A program made the translations under genes and the position numbers. Source: Alphaproteobacteria bacterium (GTDB taxonomy: Bacteria > Pseudomonadota > Alphaproteobacteria > Micropepsales > Micropepsaceae). From it: a stretch of DNA of 33,136 nt. Shown here piece by piece: positions 9,372 through 18,879 of the stretch; positions within the stretch are counted from its first letter, which is position 1, and each line of letters starts with the position of its first letter. The notes under the pieces are model-generated. The model searched no databases, was not told the DNA's origin, and saw only the letters and a program-made list of their open reading frames with translations. Location: positions 1 to 33,136 of the forward strand of contig JAATGP010000034.1 in the NCBI GenBank assembly GCA_015654635.1. The letters are read 5' to 3'.

Positions 9372-10469
9372 GTGTCTTCTGATTTCGCAATGGATGATTT
9401 TCTGGCGAAGGCTGGCTGGGGCGAGGCATTGCGCCTGCCGCTTTCCGGCGATGCCTCCACCCGCCGCTACATCCGGCTGGTGCGCGGCGGCCAGACCGCT
9501 CTGCTCATGATCCAACCACAAGCCGCTGAAACGCCAAGCGCGGGCAAAGAGGCAACGCCGCAAGAGCGCATGGCGCTTGGCTATAACGCGGTGGCACGGC
9601 TGGCCGGTGCCGATTGCGCCCGCTTCGTGGCGGCAGCGAAATATCTTGCCAGCCTTGGCCTTTCAACGCCTGAAATTTATGCCGATGACAGCGCCCACGG
9701 CTTGGTGCTGATCGAAGATTTCGGCGCGGATCTGTTCACGGACAGCCTCGAAAAAGGTGTGCCCGAAGCGGCACTCTACGAAGGCGCCGCCGAGGTTCTG
9801 GCGCGGCTCCATGCGGGCCAGGCCCCCTCTTTTTTGCCGCCCGGCAAAGACCTTTACACTTATGACGAAACTGCCCTGCTGGCCGAGGTAGCGCTGCTGA
9901 CCGAATGGTTCTTCCCGGTGGCGCTGAAGCGGGCGGCGACGGCGGATGAAGTTGCAGACTTTCGCGCGGCGTGGCGGGAGGCTTTGGCACCAGTTCTGGG
10001 GGCGCCGTCCTATTTCGTGCACCGCGACTACCATGCCCAGAATTTGCTGTGGCTGCCGCAACGTTCCGGTCCGGCCCGCGTCGGGCTGATCGATTTTCAG
10101 GACGCGGTGGCAGGCTCGGCGGCGTACGATCTGATCTCGCTGACCGAAGATGCCCGCCGCGATGTCTCGCCGCAAATGGCCGAACATGCCCTGTCGCATT
10201 ACCGTAACACGATGGCGGCGCAAGGCACACCCGTGGAGGCCGAGGGGTTCGCGCTCGAGATGGCCCTCTTCGCCGCCCAGCGCAATACCAAGATCGTGGG
10301 CATCTTCGCCCGGCTTTTCCGCCGCGACGGCAAGGCACGCTATCTCGACCTTTTGCCCCGCGTGTGGTCGTATCTGCAGAAGGATTTGAACCATCCGGCC
10401 TTGCATCGGCTGAAGGCGTGGTATGATCAAACCATACCGGCCGCGGCGCGCGGGGTGCCGAACCTCTAA
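9372..10469 (+). CDS. amgK: Aminoglycoside-phosphotransferase-like MurNAc/GlcNAc anomeric kinase
   Basis: AmgK phosphorylates N-acetylmuramate (and GlcNAc) at the anomeric carbon, feeding recovered cell-wall sugar back to UDP-MurNAc. The 365-residue protein has the APH/choline-kinase fold: an N-lobe with LSGDASTRRYIRL, the catalytic Brenner motif H217-R-D-Y-H-A-Q-N224, and the Mg-binding D241 in IDFQDA. I take the GTG at 9372, with AAAGGA eight bases upstream, rather than the internal ATG at 9390. It lies one base after the tsaE stop and 37 bases before murU. The pairing with a nucleotidyltransferase is the main reason for calling AmgK and not a generic phosphotransferase. Confidence 0.85.
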   Translation: MSSDFAMDDFLAKAGWGEALRLPLSGDASTRRYIRLVRGGQTALLMIQPQAAETPSAGKEATPQERMALGYNAVARLAGADCARFVAAAKYLASLGLSTPEIYADDSAHGLVLIEDFGADLFTDSLEKGVPEAALYEGAAEVLARLHAGQAPSFLPPGKDLYTYDETALLAEVALLTEWFFPVALKRAATADEVADFRAAWREALAPVLGAPSYFVHRDYHAQNLLWLPQRSGPARVGLIDFQDAVAGSAAYDLISLTEDARRDVSPQMAEHALSHYRNTMAAQGTPVEAEGFALEMALFAAQRNTKIVGIFARLFRRDGKARYLDLLPRVWSYLQKDLNHPALHRLKAWYDQTIPAAARGVPNL

Positions 10470-10506
10470 GCCCGGTTGGGCGGACTAGTCGTTTTAGGAG
10501 CCTGTT

Positions 10507-11229
10507 ATGAGTTTTCCCACGCGCGCGATGATTATGGCAGCCGGCCTCGGCACGCGTATGCGTCCCTTGACCGACACGCTGCCCAAGCCGCTGGTGAAGG
10601 TGATGGGCAAGGCGCTGATCGATCACGCCATCGACCGGCTGATCGAAGCCGGAGTGACGCACTTTGTGGTAAATCTACACTACAAGGCCGAGATGATCCG
10701 CGAGCACCTGGCCGCCCGCAAAGATGTGGAAATTCAGTACTCGGATGAATCCGACGGTCTGCTGGGGACCGGCGGCGGCGTCGTCAAGGCAATGACGTAT
10801 TTTAAGAGCGAGCCGTTCTATATCCACAATTCCGATACGATCTGGGTGGAAGGCTATGGCAAAGCCCTCGATCTGATGAAAGCGAGCTGGAATCCGGAGA
10901 CCATGGACGCCCTCCTCCTCATCGTTCCGCTGCTCCATTCCATGGGCTATGAAGGCGTTGGCGATTTCATGATGGATAGCCTCGGTCATCTGTCCCGTGT
11001 GCCGCCTGGCCGGGTGTCTCCTTTTGCTTATCCCGGTGTGCAGATCGTTCATCCCCGCTTGTTCGAAAATCCGCCGGAGGGAGGTTTCTCGACCAATGTG
11101 TTGTGGGACCGCGCCATCGAGAAAGAACGGCTCTATGGCGTGCGGATGGATGGCATGTGGATTCATGTCGGCACGCCCCAGGCCGTGGCGGAAGCCGAAG
11201 CCTATCTGAGCGACCTTGTCGCCGCCTGA
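10507..11229 (+). CDS. murU: MurNAc-1-phosphate uridylyltransferase
   Basis: MurU joins MurNAc-1-phosphate to UTP to give UDP-MurNAc, bypassing de novo synthesis and so the fosfomycin target MurA. The 240-residue protein has the sugar nucleotidyltransferase signature M-A-A-G-L-G-T-R-M-R-P at residues 10-20, followed by LPKPLVKV with the conserved lysine. GTGGGV and HNSDTIWVEG fit the nucleotide- and metal-binding segments. The start is firm: TAGGAG lies nine bases before ATG 10507. It directly follows amgK, completing the two-enzyme salvage route. The tail overlaps the start of addB by 14 bases. By sequence alone it could be another NTP-sugar transferase; the neighbour decides. Confidence 0.87.
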   Translation: MSFPTRAMIMAAGLGTRMRPLTDTLPKPLVKVMGKALIDHAIDRLIEAGVTHFVVNLHYKAEMIREHLAARKDVEIQYSDESDGLLGTGGGVVKAMTYFKSEPFYIHNSDTIWVEGYGKALDLMKASWNPETMDALLLIVPLLHSMGYEGVGDFMMDSLGHLSRVPPGRVSPFAYPGVQIVHPRLFENPPEGGFSTNVLWDRAIEKERLYGVRMDGMWIHVGTPQAVAEAEAYLSDLVAA

Positions 11230-14146
11230 GGGCCCGCGCCCCCCACTCGGCGCCAAAGTCTTTACCATCCCGCCTAGCACCCCATTTTCGCAGGCGCTCG
11301 CCGCAGGCCTGCGGGCCCGCATCGGTAGCGATACAACGGCCTTGGCCGATGTCACCATTTATCTGCCGACCCGGCGGGCAGCGCGCAGCATCGCAGAAGT
11401 TTTCGCCCGCGCGGCCGGGGGCGCCACGCTGCTGCCGGATTTCCGCCCGCTCGGCGATGTCGATGAAGACGAGCTGCTGCTCGATGCTTCCGCAGATGTG
11501 CTCGACTTGCGGCCCGCCATTGCACCACTGCGCCGCCGCCTGCTGCTGGCCACGCTGATCCGACGCTGGAGCCATGGCCGCGATGGCGGAACGATGAGTT
11601 TCGGCCAAGCCGCCAGCCTGTCCCGCAGCCTTGCCGCCCTGATGGACGAGGTTGAAACCCAAGGCGCCGATCTGGGCAAGCTCAAGGATCTGGCGCCAGC
11701 CAGCCTCGCCGAGCATTGGGCCGAGGTGCGCGAGTTCCTGGCGTTGATCCACGAGGTCTGGCCGACGCTTCTGGCCGATGAGGGACGGATCAATCCGTCC
11801 GATTATCGCAATCAAGCGCTCAAGGCTTTGGCGAAGAATTTGGCGGCGCACCCGCCGGAGCGCTTCATCTTGGCCGCGGGTTCCACAGGTTCTATCCCAG
11901 CAACAGCCGAGTTGCTGCGCGTAATTGCGCGGCTCCCCCATGGCGCTGTGGTGCTGCCGGGGCTTGACCGGGAGCTTGACGCCGAGAGCTGGGAACGCTT
12001 GGAGCCCGGCCATCCGCAATACAGCTTAAAACAGCTTTTAACGCATATGGAGGTGCGCCGCGAGGAGGTCGAGGATTGGAGCGTAGCAGCCGCTAACCCC
12101 GAGCGCGAACGCTTGCTGCGCGAAGTGCTGCGCCCGGCGCCGACCACCGACGCTTGGCGTGCCCTCGCCGAAGGGATTAATCCACCGCATACGGATGGTT
12201 TGACGCTGTTCGAAGCCGCCGACCCCGCCGAAGAAGCGGCGGTGATCGCGCTCATGTTACGCGAGACCCTGGAAACCCCGAACAAGACGGCAGCCCTGGT
12301 GACGCGTGATCGCGGACTGGCGCGGCGGGTAACCGCGGCGCTGGCGCGCTGGCAGATCGCCATCGATGATTCCGCAGGACGCCCGCTATCGCTGAACCCC
12401 GCAGGCACCTTCCTGCTGCTGCTGGCCGAAGCTGCCGACGAGGCCTTCGCACCGGTGGCGCTGCTCGCATTGCTGAAACATCCGCTTTGCACCTTGGGTG
12501 AGGATGCCGCCGCCTTTCGCAGCGAAGCGCGCCGCCTCGACAAGGCCTTGCGGGGGCCGCGACCGGATGCGGGACTTTCCGGCATCGCTAAAGCGCTACG
12601 CGATAGCCCAACCGCTTTGCAGGCATGGTGCCTGCGCGTACGGGAGATTTTGGCGCCGCTGGAAGCGATCCTGGCGGAGCCGGAAGTGGCACTCAGCACG
12701 GTACTCAAGGCCCATATCGAAGCTGCTGAAGTGCTGGCGCCCGCGCTGTGGTCAGGGCCAGATGGCGCCAAGGCCGCCTCGTTCATCCACGACTTCTCCG
12801 AAGCCGCCGCCGATCTTGCCACCATCGAGCCGGGCTCCTATGCCCCGATGCTCCGTAGTCTGATGGATGAAATCGCGGTGCGGCCCGCTTTTGGTCAGCA
12901 TCCGCGGCTGTCCATTTTAGGGCCGCTGGAAGCGCGGCTGCAAAGTTTCGACCGGATAATCCTCGGGGGTCTCAACGAAGGTTCCTGGCCGCAAGCTGCC
13001 GCGGACGATCCCTGGTTCTCCCGCCCCATGCGCAGGACATTGGGATTGGAGCAGCCCGAGCGCGCCATTGGGCTTTCGGCGCACGACTTCGCCAATCTGG
13101 CCGCCGCACCCGAGGTGGTGTTGACGCGGGCGCAGAAGGCGCAGGGCACACCTATGGTGGCCTCGCGTTGGCTGCAGCGTTTAACGCAACTGACACGCGG
13201 CCTTGGCACCGAAAAGACGTTGGCGCTCGATCCCAAATATCGCAAGATTGTTACGGCCTTCGATGATCCGGGATTGGCCGCGCCGGAGCAACCGCCTTAT
13301 CCCAAACCACCCGTCGCCCTACGCCCGCGTGAACTCAGCGTCACCGATGTGGAAAAATGGGTGCGCGATCCCTACGCCATTTATGCCAAAAAGATTTTGC
13401 GCTTGCGCAAGATCGATCCACTCGATGCGCCCATCGGTCCGCTGCAGCGCGGCTCGGCTTTGCACAAAATTCTGGAACGCTTCGTCATCGAATATCCGGT
13501 CCTGCCACTCGATGCCGAAACACAGCTGGGGCGCATCACCGAAGAGGTACTGGCGCAATTGGCGCTGCCCAATGCCACCTTGGCCTTGTGGCGGCCGCGA
13601 TTTTTGCGCGCTGCAAGCTGGTTTATCGGCGAAGAACGCCAGCGCCGCGAAGTCATTGCCGAAAGCTACGTCGAAGTGCGCGGCAAACTGGTCCTTAAGA
13701 GCCCAGCGGGCGAATTCACTTTGTATGGCATTGCAGACCGCATCGACCGGTTGAAGGATGGCACCGCTGCCATTCTCGATTACAAGACCGGTGAGGCGCC
13801 CAGCACCAAACAGGTCAAAACCCATTTGTCGCCGCAATTGTCGCTGGAAGGCGCTATCCTGAAAGCGGGCGGCTTCAACAATGTGCCACCGCTGGTGCCA
13901 TCCGAACTGACTTATGTGCAAATCAGCGGTGCCGCCAAAGCCGGAGAATTCAAGACCGTGGCCGCCGACGCGGCGGTGCTTGCTGCCGAGGCGTTAGAGA
14001 GGCTTATGCGCCGGGCCGCGCTGTTCGATGAGGTCAGCACCGGCTATGCCTCTCGCGTGGCGCCGGTGCGGGTCGACAGCGATGGCGATTACGATCATCT
14101 GGCGCGGGTCAAAGAATGGTCGTTGAGCGGATGGAGCGGGGAATGA
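11216..14146 (+). CDS. addB: AddB, nuclease subunit of the AddAB double-strand-break repair complex
   Basis: AddB works with AddA to resect double-strand DNA ends for RecA loading. The 976-residue size fits the alphaproteobacterial AddB family. The N-terminus reads VFTIPPSTPF and I see no Walker A motif, as expected for alphaproteobacterial AddB, in which the helicase-like part lacks an active ATPase. Recognisable blocks are GLNEGSWPQ (near residue 585) and the C-terminal PD-(D/E)XK nuclease: RGSALHKILERFV near 745, GIADRIDRLKDG near 837, and ILDYKTGEAP near 852 with the catalytic D and K. The TTG at 11216 overlaps the murU stop by 14 bases; no better start is visible. Its own stop overlaps the addA start as ATGA. 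Confidence 0.93.
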   Translation: MSPPEGPRPPLGAKVFTIPPSTPFSQALAAGLRARIGSDTTALADVTIYLPTRRAARSIAEVFARAAGGATLLPDFRPLGDVDEDELLLDASADVLDLRPAIAPLRRRLLLATLIRRWSHGRDGGTMSFGQAASLSRSLAALMDEVETQGADLGKLKDLAPASLAEHWAEVREFLALIHEVWPTLLADEGRINPSDYRNQALKALAKNLAAHPPERFILAAGSTGSIPATAELLRVIARLPHGAVVLPGLDRELDAESWERLEPGHPQYSLKQLLTHMEVRREEVEDWSVAAANPERERLLREVLRPAPTTDAWRALAEGINPPHTDGLTLFEAADPAEEAAVIALMLRETLETPNKTAALVTRDRGLARRVTAALARWQIAIDDSAGRPLSLNPAGTFLLLLAEAADEAFAPVALLALLKHPLCTLGEDAAAFRSEARRLDKALRGPRPDAGLSGIAKALRDSPTALQAWCLRVREILAPLEAILAEPEVALSTVLKAHIEAAEVLAPALWSGPDGAKAASFIHDFSEAAADLATIEPGSYAPMLRSLMDEIAVRPAFGQHPRLSILGPLEARLQSFDRIILGGLNEGSWPQAAADDPWFSRPMRRTLGLEQPERAIGLSAHDFANLAAAPEVVLTRAQKAQGTPMVASRWLQRLTQLTRGLGTEKTLALDPKYRKIVTAFDDPGLAAPEQPPYPKPPVALRPRELSVTDVEKWVRDPYAIYAKKILRLRKIDPLDAPIGPLQRGSALHKILERFVIEYPVLPLDAETQLGRITEEVLAQLALPNATLALWRPRFLRAASWFIGEERQRREVIAESYVEVRGKLVLKSPAGEFTLYGIADRIDRLKDGTAAILDYKTGEAPSTKQVKTHLSPQLSLEGAILKAGGFNNVPPLVPSELTYVQISGAAKAGEFKTVAADAAVLAAEALERLMRRAALFDEVSTGYASRVAPVRVDSDGDYDHLARVKEWSLSGWSGE

Positions 14147-17100
14147 ACGCCGCCGAACCACAGCTCTCCGCTTGGGTCGCCGCCAATGCCGGTGCAGGCA
14201 AGACCTACACGCTGGCAAGCCGGGTGACGCGGCTGTTGCTCGCCGGGGCGCTGCCGGAGCGTATTTTGTGCCTCACCTATACCAAAGCCGCCGCCGCCGA
14301 AATGTTCGACCGGCTGTTCAAGCAGCTCGGCGAATGGTCGATGCTGTCGGATAGTGCGCTGGCCGAACGCATCGCCGCAATCGGGGCGGATCCGGGCGGG
14401 AAAGAAGAATTGCGTGCGGCGCGGCGGCTGTTCGCCAAAGCCTTGGAGACGCCGGGCGGTCTTAAAATTCAAACCATCCATGCCTTCTGCCAATATGTGC
14501 TGGGGCGTTTTCCGCTGGAAGCGGGCGTGCCGACGTCCTTTCGCGTGCTCGATGATCGCTCGGCTGCCGAGTTGATGGCGACAGCCCGCATGCGCGTTTT
14601 TGCGCGCGCCGCCAGCAGCGATGTGGTGACGCAGGAGGCGGTCAGTTTCCTTGCCACGCGCATGAGCGATGCCAAGCTGCAGCAGGTGCTGGATAGCGCG
14701 CTGGGGTCCGATCGCGGCAGGCTGGACCGCTTTTTCGAGCGCGCCGGTGGACCGGAAAAAGGTTGGGCCGCCTTGCTGCGAAAGGCCCATGGCGCTGGCG
14801 CGGATGACACGCCCGAGGCGCTGGCGCGCGAATTTTGTGCCGTGCTCAAGGCCGAAGAGGAGATGTTGCGCCAAACCATCGCATGGCTTTCGGGCGGCAG
14901 CAAGACCGATCAGGAGCGTAGCGCCGCGCTCTCGGCAGCCAAAGCGTTGCTGGACGACTCCGAGCAGTTCGAGGGCATTTGCAGCGTTGCCCTGACCAAA
15001 GAGGGCAGCTTGCGCAAAACGCTGGCCACCAAGAAATTGCTGGACGCGCGCCCCGATCTTGGCGCCTGGCTTGGGGCGCTTGCCGAGCGCGTACTGGAAA
15101 CGCTGGAGCGGCTTAACGCCGTCAAGGCGGCGGCGCTGGCAGAGGCGTCTCTCACCGTCATCCATGCGGTGCGCGACATTTATGCGGCGGAGAAGCGAGC
15201 GCGCAATTTCCTCGATTACGACGATCTCATCATCCGCACCCATCAGCTGCTGAATGCTCATGGCGCGGCTTGGGTGTTGTATAAGCTTGACGAAGGTATC
15301 GACCATATTCTGATCGATGAAGCGCAGGACACCTCCGGCCTGCAATGGGACATCATCCAGAAGCTGACGGAAGAATTCTTTGCCGGGGAAGGCGCCGAGC
15401 GCGGCCTGCGCACGCTGTTTGCCGTCGGCGACGAAAAGCAATCCATTTTCAGTTTCCAAGGCGCCGATCCTACACAATTCGAACAGCGCCGGGCGTTCTT
15501 TGCCAAGCGGGCGGCGGAGGGCGGGCGCGATTTTCTCTATCAGCCGTTACAGGATTCCTGGCGCTCGGCCCCTGAGATTTTGCAGTTCGTCGATGCCACC
15601 TTTGCGGCGGAGGATGCCCGCAATGGCCTCACCTCTTCCGCCGCCCCCATCAAGCACAATGCCCTCAAGACGCATTTGAAGGGTTGTGTCGAATTCTGGC
15701 CGCCGCTGACCGTGGGCGATGCCGCCGAGCGCGACCCTTGGGATCTTCGCCCTGTCGATATGGCAGAAGAGGCAAGCCCGGTGGCACGGCTGGCCGAACA
15801 GATCGCCGGACGCATCAAAGGCTGGCTCGACAAGGGCGCGGCCCTGCCCGGTCACGACAAACCAATTTCGCCCGGCGATATCATGATCCTGTTGCCGCGA
15901 CGCGAGCCCTTTGGCAGCGAGATCATCCGCAGGCTGAAGGAACGCAGCGTGCCGGTGGCGGGCGCCGATCGCATCGTTCTGACCGAGCAGATTGCGGTGA
16001 TGGATTTGATCGCGCTGGGGCGTTTTGTGCTGCTGCCGGAGGATGATCTGAACCTCGCCGCGCTGCTGCGCTCACCACTGATCGGGCTTTCCGAGACGGA
16101 TCTTTTTACACTGGCCCATAACCGCAGTGGCACGTTGTGGGAGGCGCTGACGGCGCGGCAAAGCGATTTTGCCGAAGCCTATGGCCTACTGCACCAGTTG
16201 CGGGCGCGGGCCGATTATGCCCCGCCTTATGAATTCTATGCCCTGGTGCTGCTGCAGGGACGGCGAAAATTGCTGAAGCGCCTAGGCGCCGAAGCGGGCG
16301 ATGCGATCGACGAATTTCTCTCGCTGGCGCTGCAATATGAGACCGCCGCGACGCCCTCGCTGGAAGGCTTCCTGCACTGGATCGAAACCGGCGCCGACGC
16401 CATCAAGCGCGACATGGACCGCGGCCGGGGCGAAGTGCGGGTGATGACCGTACATGGCGCCAAAGGGCTGGAAGCCGATATCGTCATCTTGCCCGACACC
16501 ACGCGCCTGCCCACGGATTCGCCGGACCGCGGCAATCTTCTCTATACGGATGATGCCGTACTGTTTCCGGCGGCCAAGGATGTAGCCCCCGCCCCGGTGC
16601 TGGCAGCCAAAGCGGCACTGGAGGAAGCTGCGATGAAGGAATATCGCCGCCTGCTTTATGTAGCGCTGACGCGGGCGCGCGAACGACTGATCATCTGCGG
16701 CTTTGAAAACAAGAAAGGGACTAAGGCGGGTTCTTGGCACATGCTGGCGGAACGCGCCGCCGGAGCCCTGGGCGTTACGCGCGAAGACGGCGCTCGCATT
16801 TTCGGCGAGGCGTCTATGGGGACTGCCGGCAAAGTCACCGAATCGGCTCCAGCGGCGGCGGTTTCGCCCGCCTGGGCCAACACGCCCGCCATCGCCGAAG
16901 AGGCGACGCCGTGGTTGATCCGGCCCTCGCAAGCGGCAGGTATAGACGAGCCACCCAACCCTTCACCGCTCGGCGCCGGATCGCGGATAAAGCGCGGCCT
17001 TTTGGTCCATGCCATGCTGGCGCGCCTGCCCGAGGTGCCCGCTGCCCAACGCGCTGCCATCGCGGCACGGTTTCTTGCCGCCCGCGGAATCGAAGCGCCG

Positions 17101-17511
17101 GAAGCCCTGATTGCACAGACGCTAGCCGTATTATCCGACCCGGCCTTTGGGGCCGCCTTCGCGCCGGGGAGCCGTGCCGAGGTCTCTGTGGTGGCGGATT
17201 TGCCGGAGATTGGTCCCAGCGCTCGCGTCCATGGCCGTGTTGACCGCCTTGCCGTGACCGCGGACGAGGTGCTGATTGTTGATTTTAAGACCGGCAACCC
17301 CATCGCTCGGGAAAATGACGTGCCGCGGCTTTATACAACCCAGATGGCGCTTTACCGAGCGGCTGCGAAGCGAATTTTCCCAGGCAAGCGGATCGCTTGC
17401 GCCTTGGTATGGACCGAGGGCCCATTGCTGCTGCCGCTTTCCGATACCTTGTTAGACGCGGAGACAATACGCATTCACCAACGCCTTGACCCCGCGGGGG
17501 GGCGTACCTAG
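14143..17511 (+). CDS. addA: AddA, helicase-nuclease subunit of AddAB
   Basis: AddA is the UvrD-like motor and nuclease of AddAB. The 1122-residue protein shows helicase motif I ANAGAGKT (residues 14-21), LTYTKAAAAEM (motif Ia), LIDEAQDTSGLQW (motif II, near 391), VGDEKQSIFSFQGAD (motif III, near 430), VMTVHGAKGLEADIVILPD (motif V, near 768) and LYVALTRARERL (motif VI). The C-terminal nuclease follows: HGRVDRLAV and VLIVDFKTGNP (near 1045) with the D-x-K catalytic pair. ATG 14143 overlaps the addB stop in an ATGA junction with GGAGCGGGGA upstream, so the two subunits are translationally coupled; an earlier in-frame ATG at 14116 is less likely. trxA follows 30 bases later. Confidence 0.95.
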   Translation: MNAAEPQLSAWVAANAGAGKTYTLASRVTRLLLAGALPERILCLTYTKAAAAEMFDRLFKQLGEWSMLSDSALAERIAAIGADPGGKEELRAARRLFAKALETPGGLKIQTIHAFCQYVLGRFPLEAGVPTSFRVLDDRSAAELMATARMRVFARAASSDVVTQEAVSFLATRMSDAKLQQVLDSALGSDRGRLDRFFERAGGPEKGWAALLRKAHGAGADDTPEALAREFCAVLKAEEEMLRQTIAWLSGGSKTDQERSAALSAAKALLDDSEQFEGICSVALTKEGSLRKTLATKKLLDARPDLGAWLGALAERVLETLERLNAVKAAALAEASLTVIHAVRDIYAAEKRARNFLDYDDLIIRTHQLLNAHGAAWVLYKLDEGIDHILIDEAQDTSGLQWDIIQKLTEEFFAGEGAERGLRTLFAVGDEKQSIFSFQGADPTQFEQRRAFFAKRAAEGGRDFLYQPLQDSWRSAPEILQFVDATFAAEDARNGLTSSAAPIKHNALKTHLKGCVEFWPPLTVGDAAERDPWDLRPVDMAEEASPVARLAEQIAGRIKGWLDKGAALPGHDKPISPGDIMILLPRREPFGSEIIRRLKERSVPVAGADRIVLTEQIAVMDLIALGRFVLLPEDDLNLAALLRSPLIGLSETDLFTLAHNRSGTLWEALTARQSDFAEAYGLLHQLRARADYAPPYEFYALVLLQGRRKLLKRLGAEAGDAIDEFLSLALQYETAATPSLEGFLHWIETGADAIKRDMDRGRGEVRVMTVHGAKGLEADIVILPDTTRLPTDSPDRGNLLYTDDAVLFPAAKDVAPAPVLAAKAALEEAAMKEYRRLLYVALTRARERLIICGFENKKGTKAGSWHMLAERAAGALGVTREDGARIFGEASMGTAGKVTESAPAAAVSPAWANTPAIAEEATPWLIRPSQAAGIDEPPNPSPLGAGSRIKRGLLVHAMLARLPEVPAAQRAAIAARFLAARGIEAPEALIAQTLAVLSDPAFGAAFAPGSRAEVSVVADLPEIGPSARVHGRVDRLAVTADEVLIVDFKTGNPIARENDVPRLYTTQMALYRAAAKRIFPGKRIACALVWTEGPLLLPLSDTLLDAETIRIHQRLDPAGGRT

Positions 17512-17541
17512 ATATAGCGGGTCGCATTCGAGGATTTGTGT

Positions 17542-17865
17542 ATGTCTGCTCCGATCAAGGTCACTGACGCATCGTTCCCGGCTGATGTTCTGAACGCCAA
17601 AAAGCCCGTTCTGGTGGATTTCTGGGCGGAATGGTGCGGACCGTGCCGCATGATCGCGCCGGCACTTGATGAGCTTGCCACCGAACTCGGCGAGAAAATC
17701 ACCGTCGTCAAAGTCAACATCGACGAAAATCCGCAGACACCGCAGAAATATGGCGTGCGCGGCATCCCGACCATGATGATCTTCGCCCAAGGCCAAGTGG
17801 CCGCCACCAAGGTCGGCGCCCTGCCCAAGTCGAAGATCAAGGAATGGATCGAAAGCTCGATTTAA
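17542..17865 (+). CDS. trxA: Thioredoxin 1
   Basis: This is the cytoplasmic dithiol reductant for ribonucleotide reductase, methionine sulfoxide reductases and others. The 107-residue protein has the redox motif W31-C32-G-P-C35, the buried D26, and the cis-proline loop GIPT ([10 protein letters not shown]). Length and sequence match canonical thioredoxin. ATG 17542 follows AGGA with a seven-base spacer; a TTG two codons earlier is not needed. It is the last gene of the tsaE-to-trxA run, an order common in alphaproteobacteria, and is followed by a hairpin with a T-run. Confidence 0.97.
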   Translation: MSAPIKVTDASFPADVLNAKKPVLVDFWAEWCGPCRMIAPALDELATELGEKITVVKVNIDENPQTPQKYGVRGIPTMMIFAQGQVAATKVGALPKSKIKEWIESSI

Positions 17866-17891
17866 GCCCCTTGCCGAGGCTGTTTTGGCTT

Positions 17892-17933
17892 GGCGCCGTG
17901 CGGGAAGACTTCCGCTGGCGCCTCGCGCTTTTT
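17892..17933 (+). terminator. Probable terminator after trxA
   Basis: GGCGCC at 17892-17897 pairs with GGCGCC at 17917-17922 across an inner GGAAG/CTTCC hairpin. CTCGCGC and a five-base T-run at 17929-17933 follow. The T-run is offset by seven bases from the outer stem, so efficiency is uncertain. Its position 26 bases past the trxA stop is right. Confidence 0.5.
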
Positions 17934-18212
17934 GAAGCCTGTGGGCGCAGTGGAGCAGAGGGCGCTCCAAAACAGTGATCTGCTTTACGCGCCTGCCGCC
18001 ATGAGCCTTGCTTTTGTCCCTAGATGTTTAGTCCTGACATTGGGCGGAGGGGATCGGTTGTCGATCTATCAGCACCGTCCCAAGACCTGCAGCCGGTGAT
18101 TTTGGCCATGGCCGCGCCGGCGGCTTATGCAGCTAAGTACTTCTTAACGTTACGACCAGAACACCAGTCTATCGTTAAGCAGCGCGCAATTTTTCGGCCT
18201 TAGTTTCCCGGC
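17934..18212. other. Intergenic stretch with a spaced inverted repeat
   Basis: No convincing gene: an open plus-strand frame at 17890-18099 crosses the hairpin and lacks a ribosome-binding site. The one structure I see is CTTAACG (18143-18149) and its inverse CGTTAAG (18173-18179) separated by 23 bases, 34 bases upstream of the next gene, where an operator or promoter would lie. Confidence 0.35.
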
Positions 18213-18770
18213 ATGAGCGCCGATCTGGTTCCCCATCGCGAATGTGGTCCCTGCAGTGTTTGTTGCAAGGTGCCGATCATTGACGCGCCGGAATTGAAAA
18301 AGAAGCCCGGCATCCTCTGCCCGAATTGCGTGGCGGGTGCCGGATGCCAAATCTACGAGATCCGTCCCCACGTTTGCCGTGTCCATTTTTGCGGGTGGCG
18401 GCATCTGGCTCTGCTGGACGAAAGTTGGCGGCCGGACATCTCCAACGTCTATATCGAATTGAAATCGCTACCCTCCGAGGAATATTGCGGCTTTGTTCCC
18501 GCACTTCCATCCGGGCTGCGCATTACGATCCTGGGCGAACTCAGCCCCAAACACACAGAATTGCTCGCCGCCAACATCGCCTCCTTAGTGGCCGGCGATA
18601 TTCCGGTCGTCCTGACGGTTGCCGGATCGCCGGAGCACATGCGCGGCGCCCTGCTTCTCAATCCCATCCTGAAGCCTTATCCGAGCAACGACGCCGTATT
18701 TGCCGAGGCCCTGGCCGTCGTCTTTCGCGCTTGCCACGACATGCCAGCGCAACAATATGCATTTGCCTGA
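18213..18770 (+). CDS. YkgJ-like cysteine-cluster protein
   Basis: This 185-residue soluble protein has an N-terminal cysteine-rich metal-binding region: C11-x2-C14-x2-C17-C18, then ILCPNC, GCQIYEIRPHVCRVHFCGW. This resembles the YkgJ / CxxCxxCC zinc- or iron-chelating family, in which a cysteine cluster is followed by R-P-x-x-C. The remaining 115 residues (LRITILGELSPKHTELLAANIASL and onward) have no metal-ligand pattern. Function of the family is not well defined. ATG 18213 has only a weak upstream purine stretch, but it begins shortly before the first cysteine. It stands alone between trxA and the HGGG protein. Confidence 0.8.
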   Translation: MSADLVPHRECGPCSVCCKVPIIDAPELKKKPGILCPNCVAGAGCQIYEIRPHVCRVHFCGWRHLALLDESWRPDISNVYIELKSLPSEEYCGFVPALPSGLRITILGELSPKHTELLAANIASLVAGDIPVVLTVAGSPEHMRGALLLNPILKPYPSNDAVFAEALAVVFRACHDMPAQQYAFA

Positions 18771-18879
18771 TCTGGCGGCAGGTTTGCCCTCGCCTCATGA
18801 CGTACCCTCAAAATCGCAATGGCTGCAAACTAGCGCCTAGGTGCTAGAAAACCGGGGCCATTTTACAAGGACATTGCGC

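Noticed and set aside
17890..18099. Plus-strand 69-codon frame after trxA
   Set aside because: It starts inside the probable terminator hairpin and has neither a ribosome-binding site nor recognisable features.
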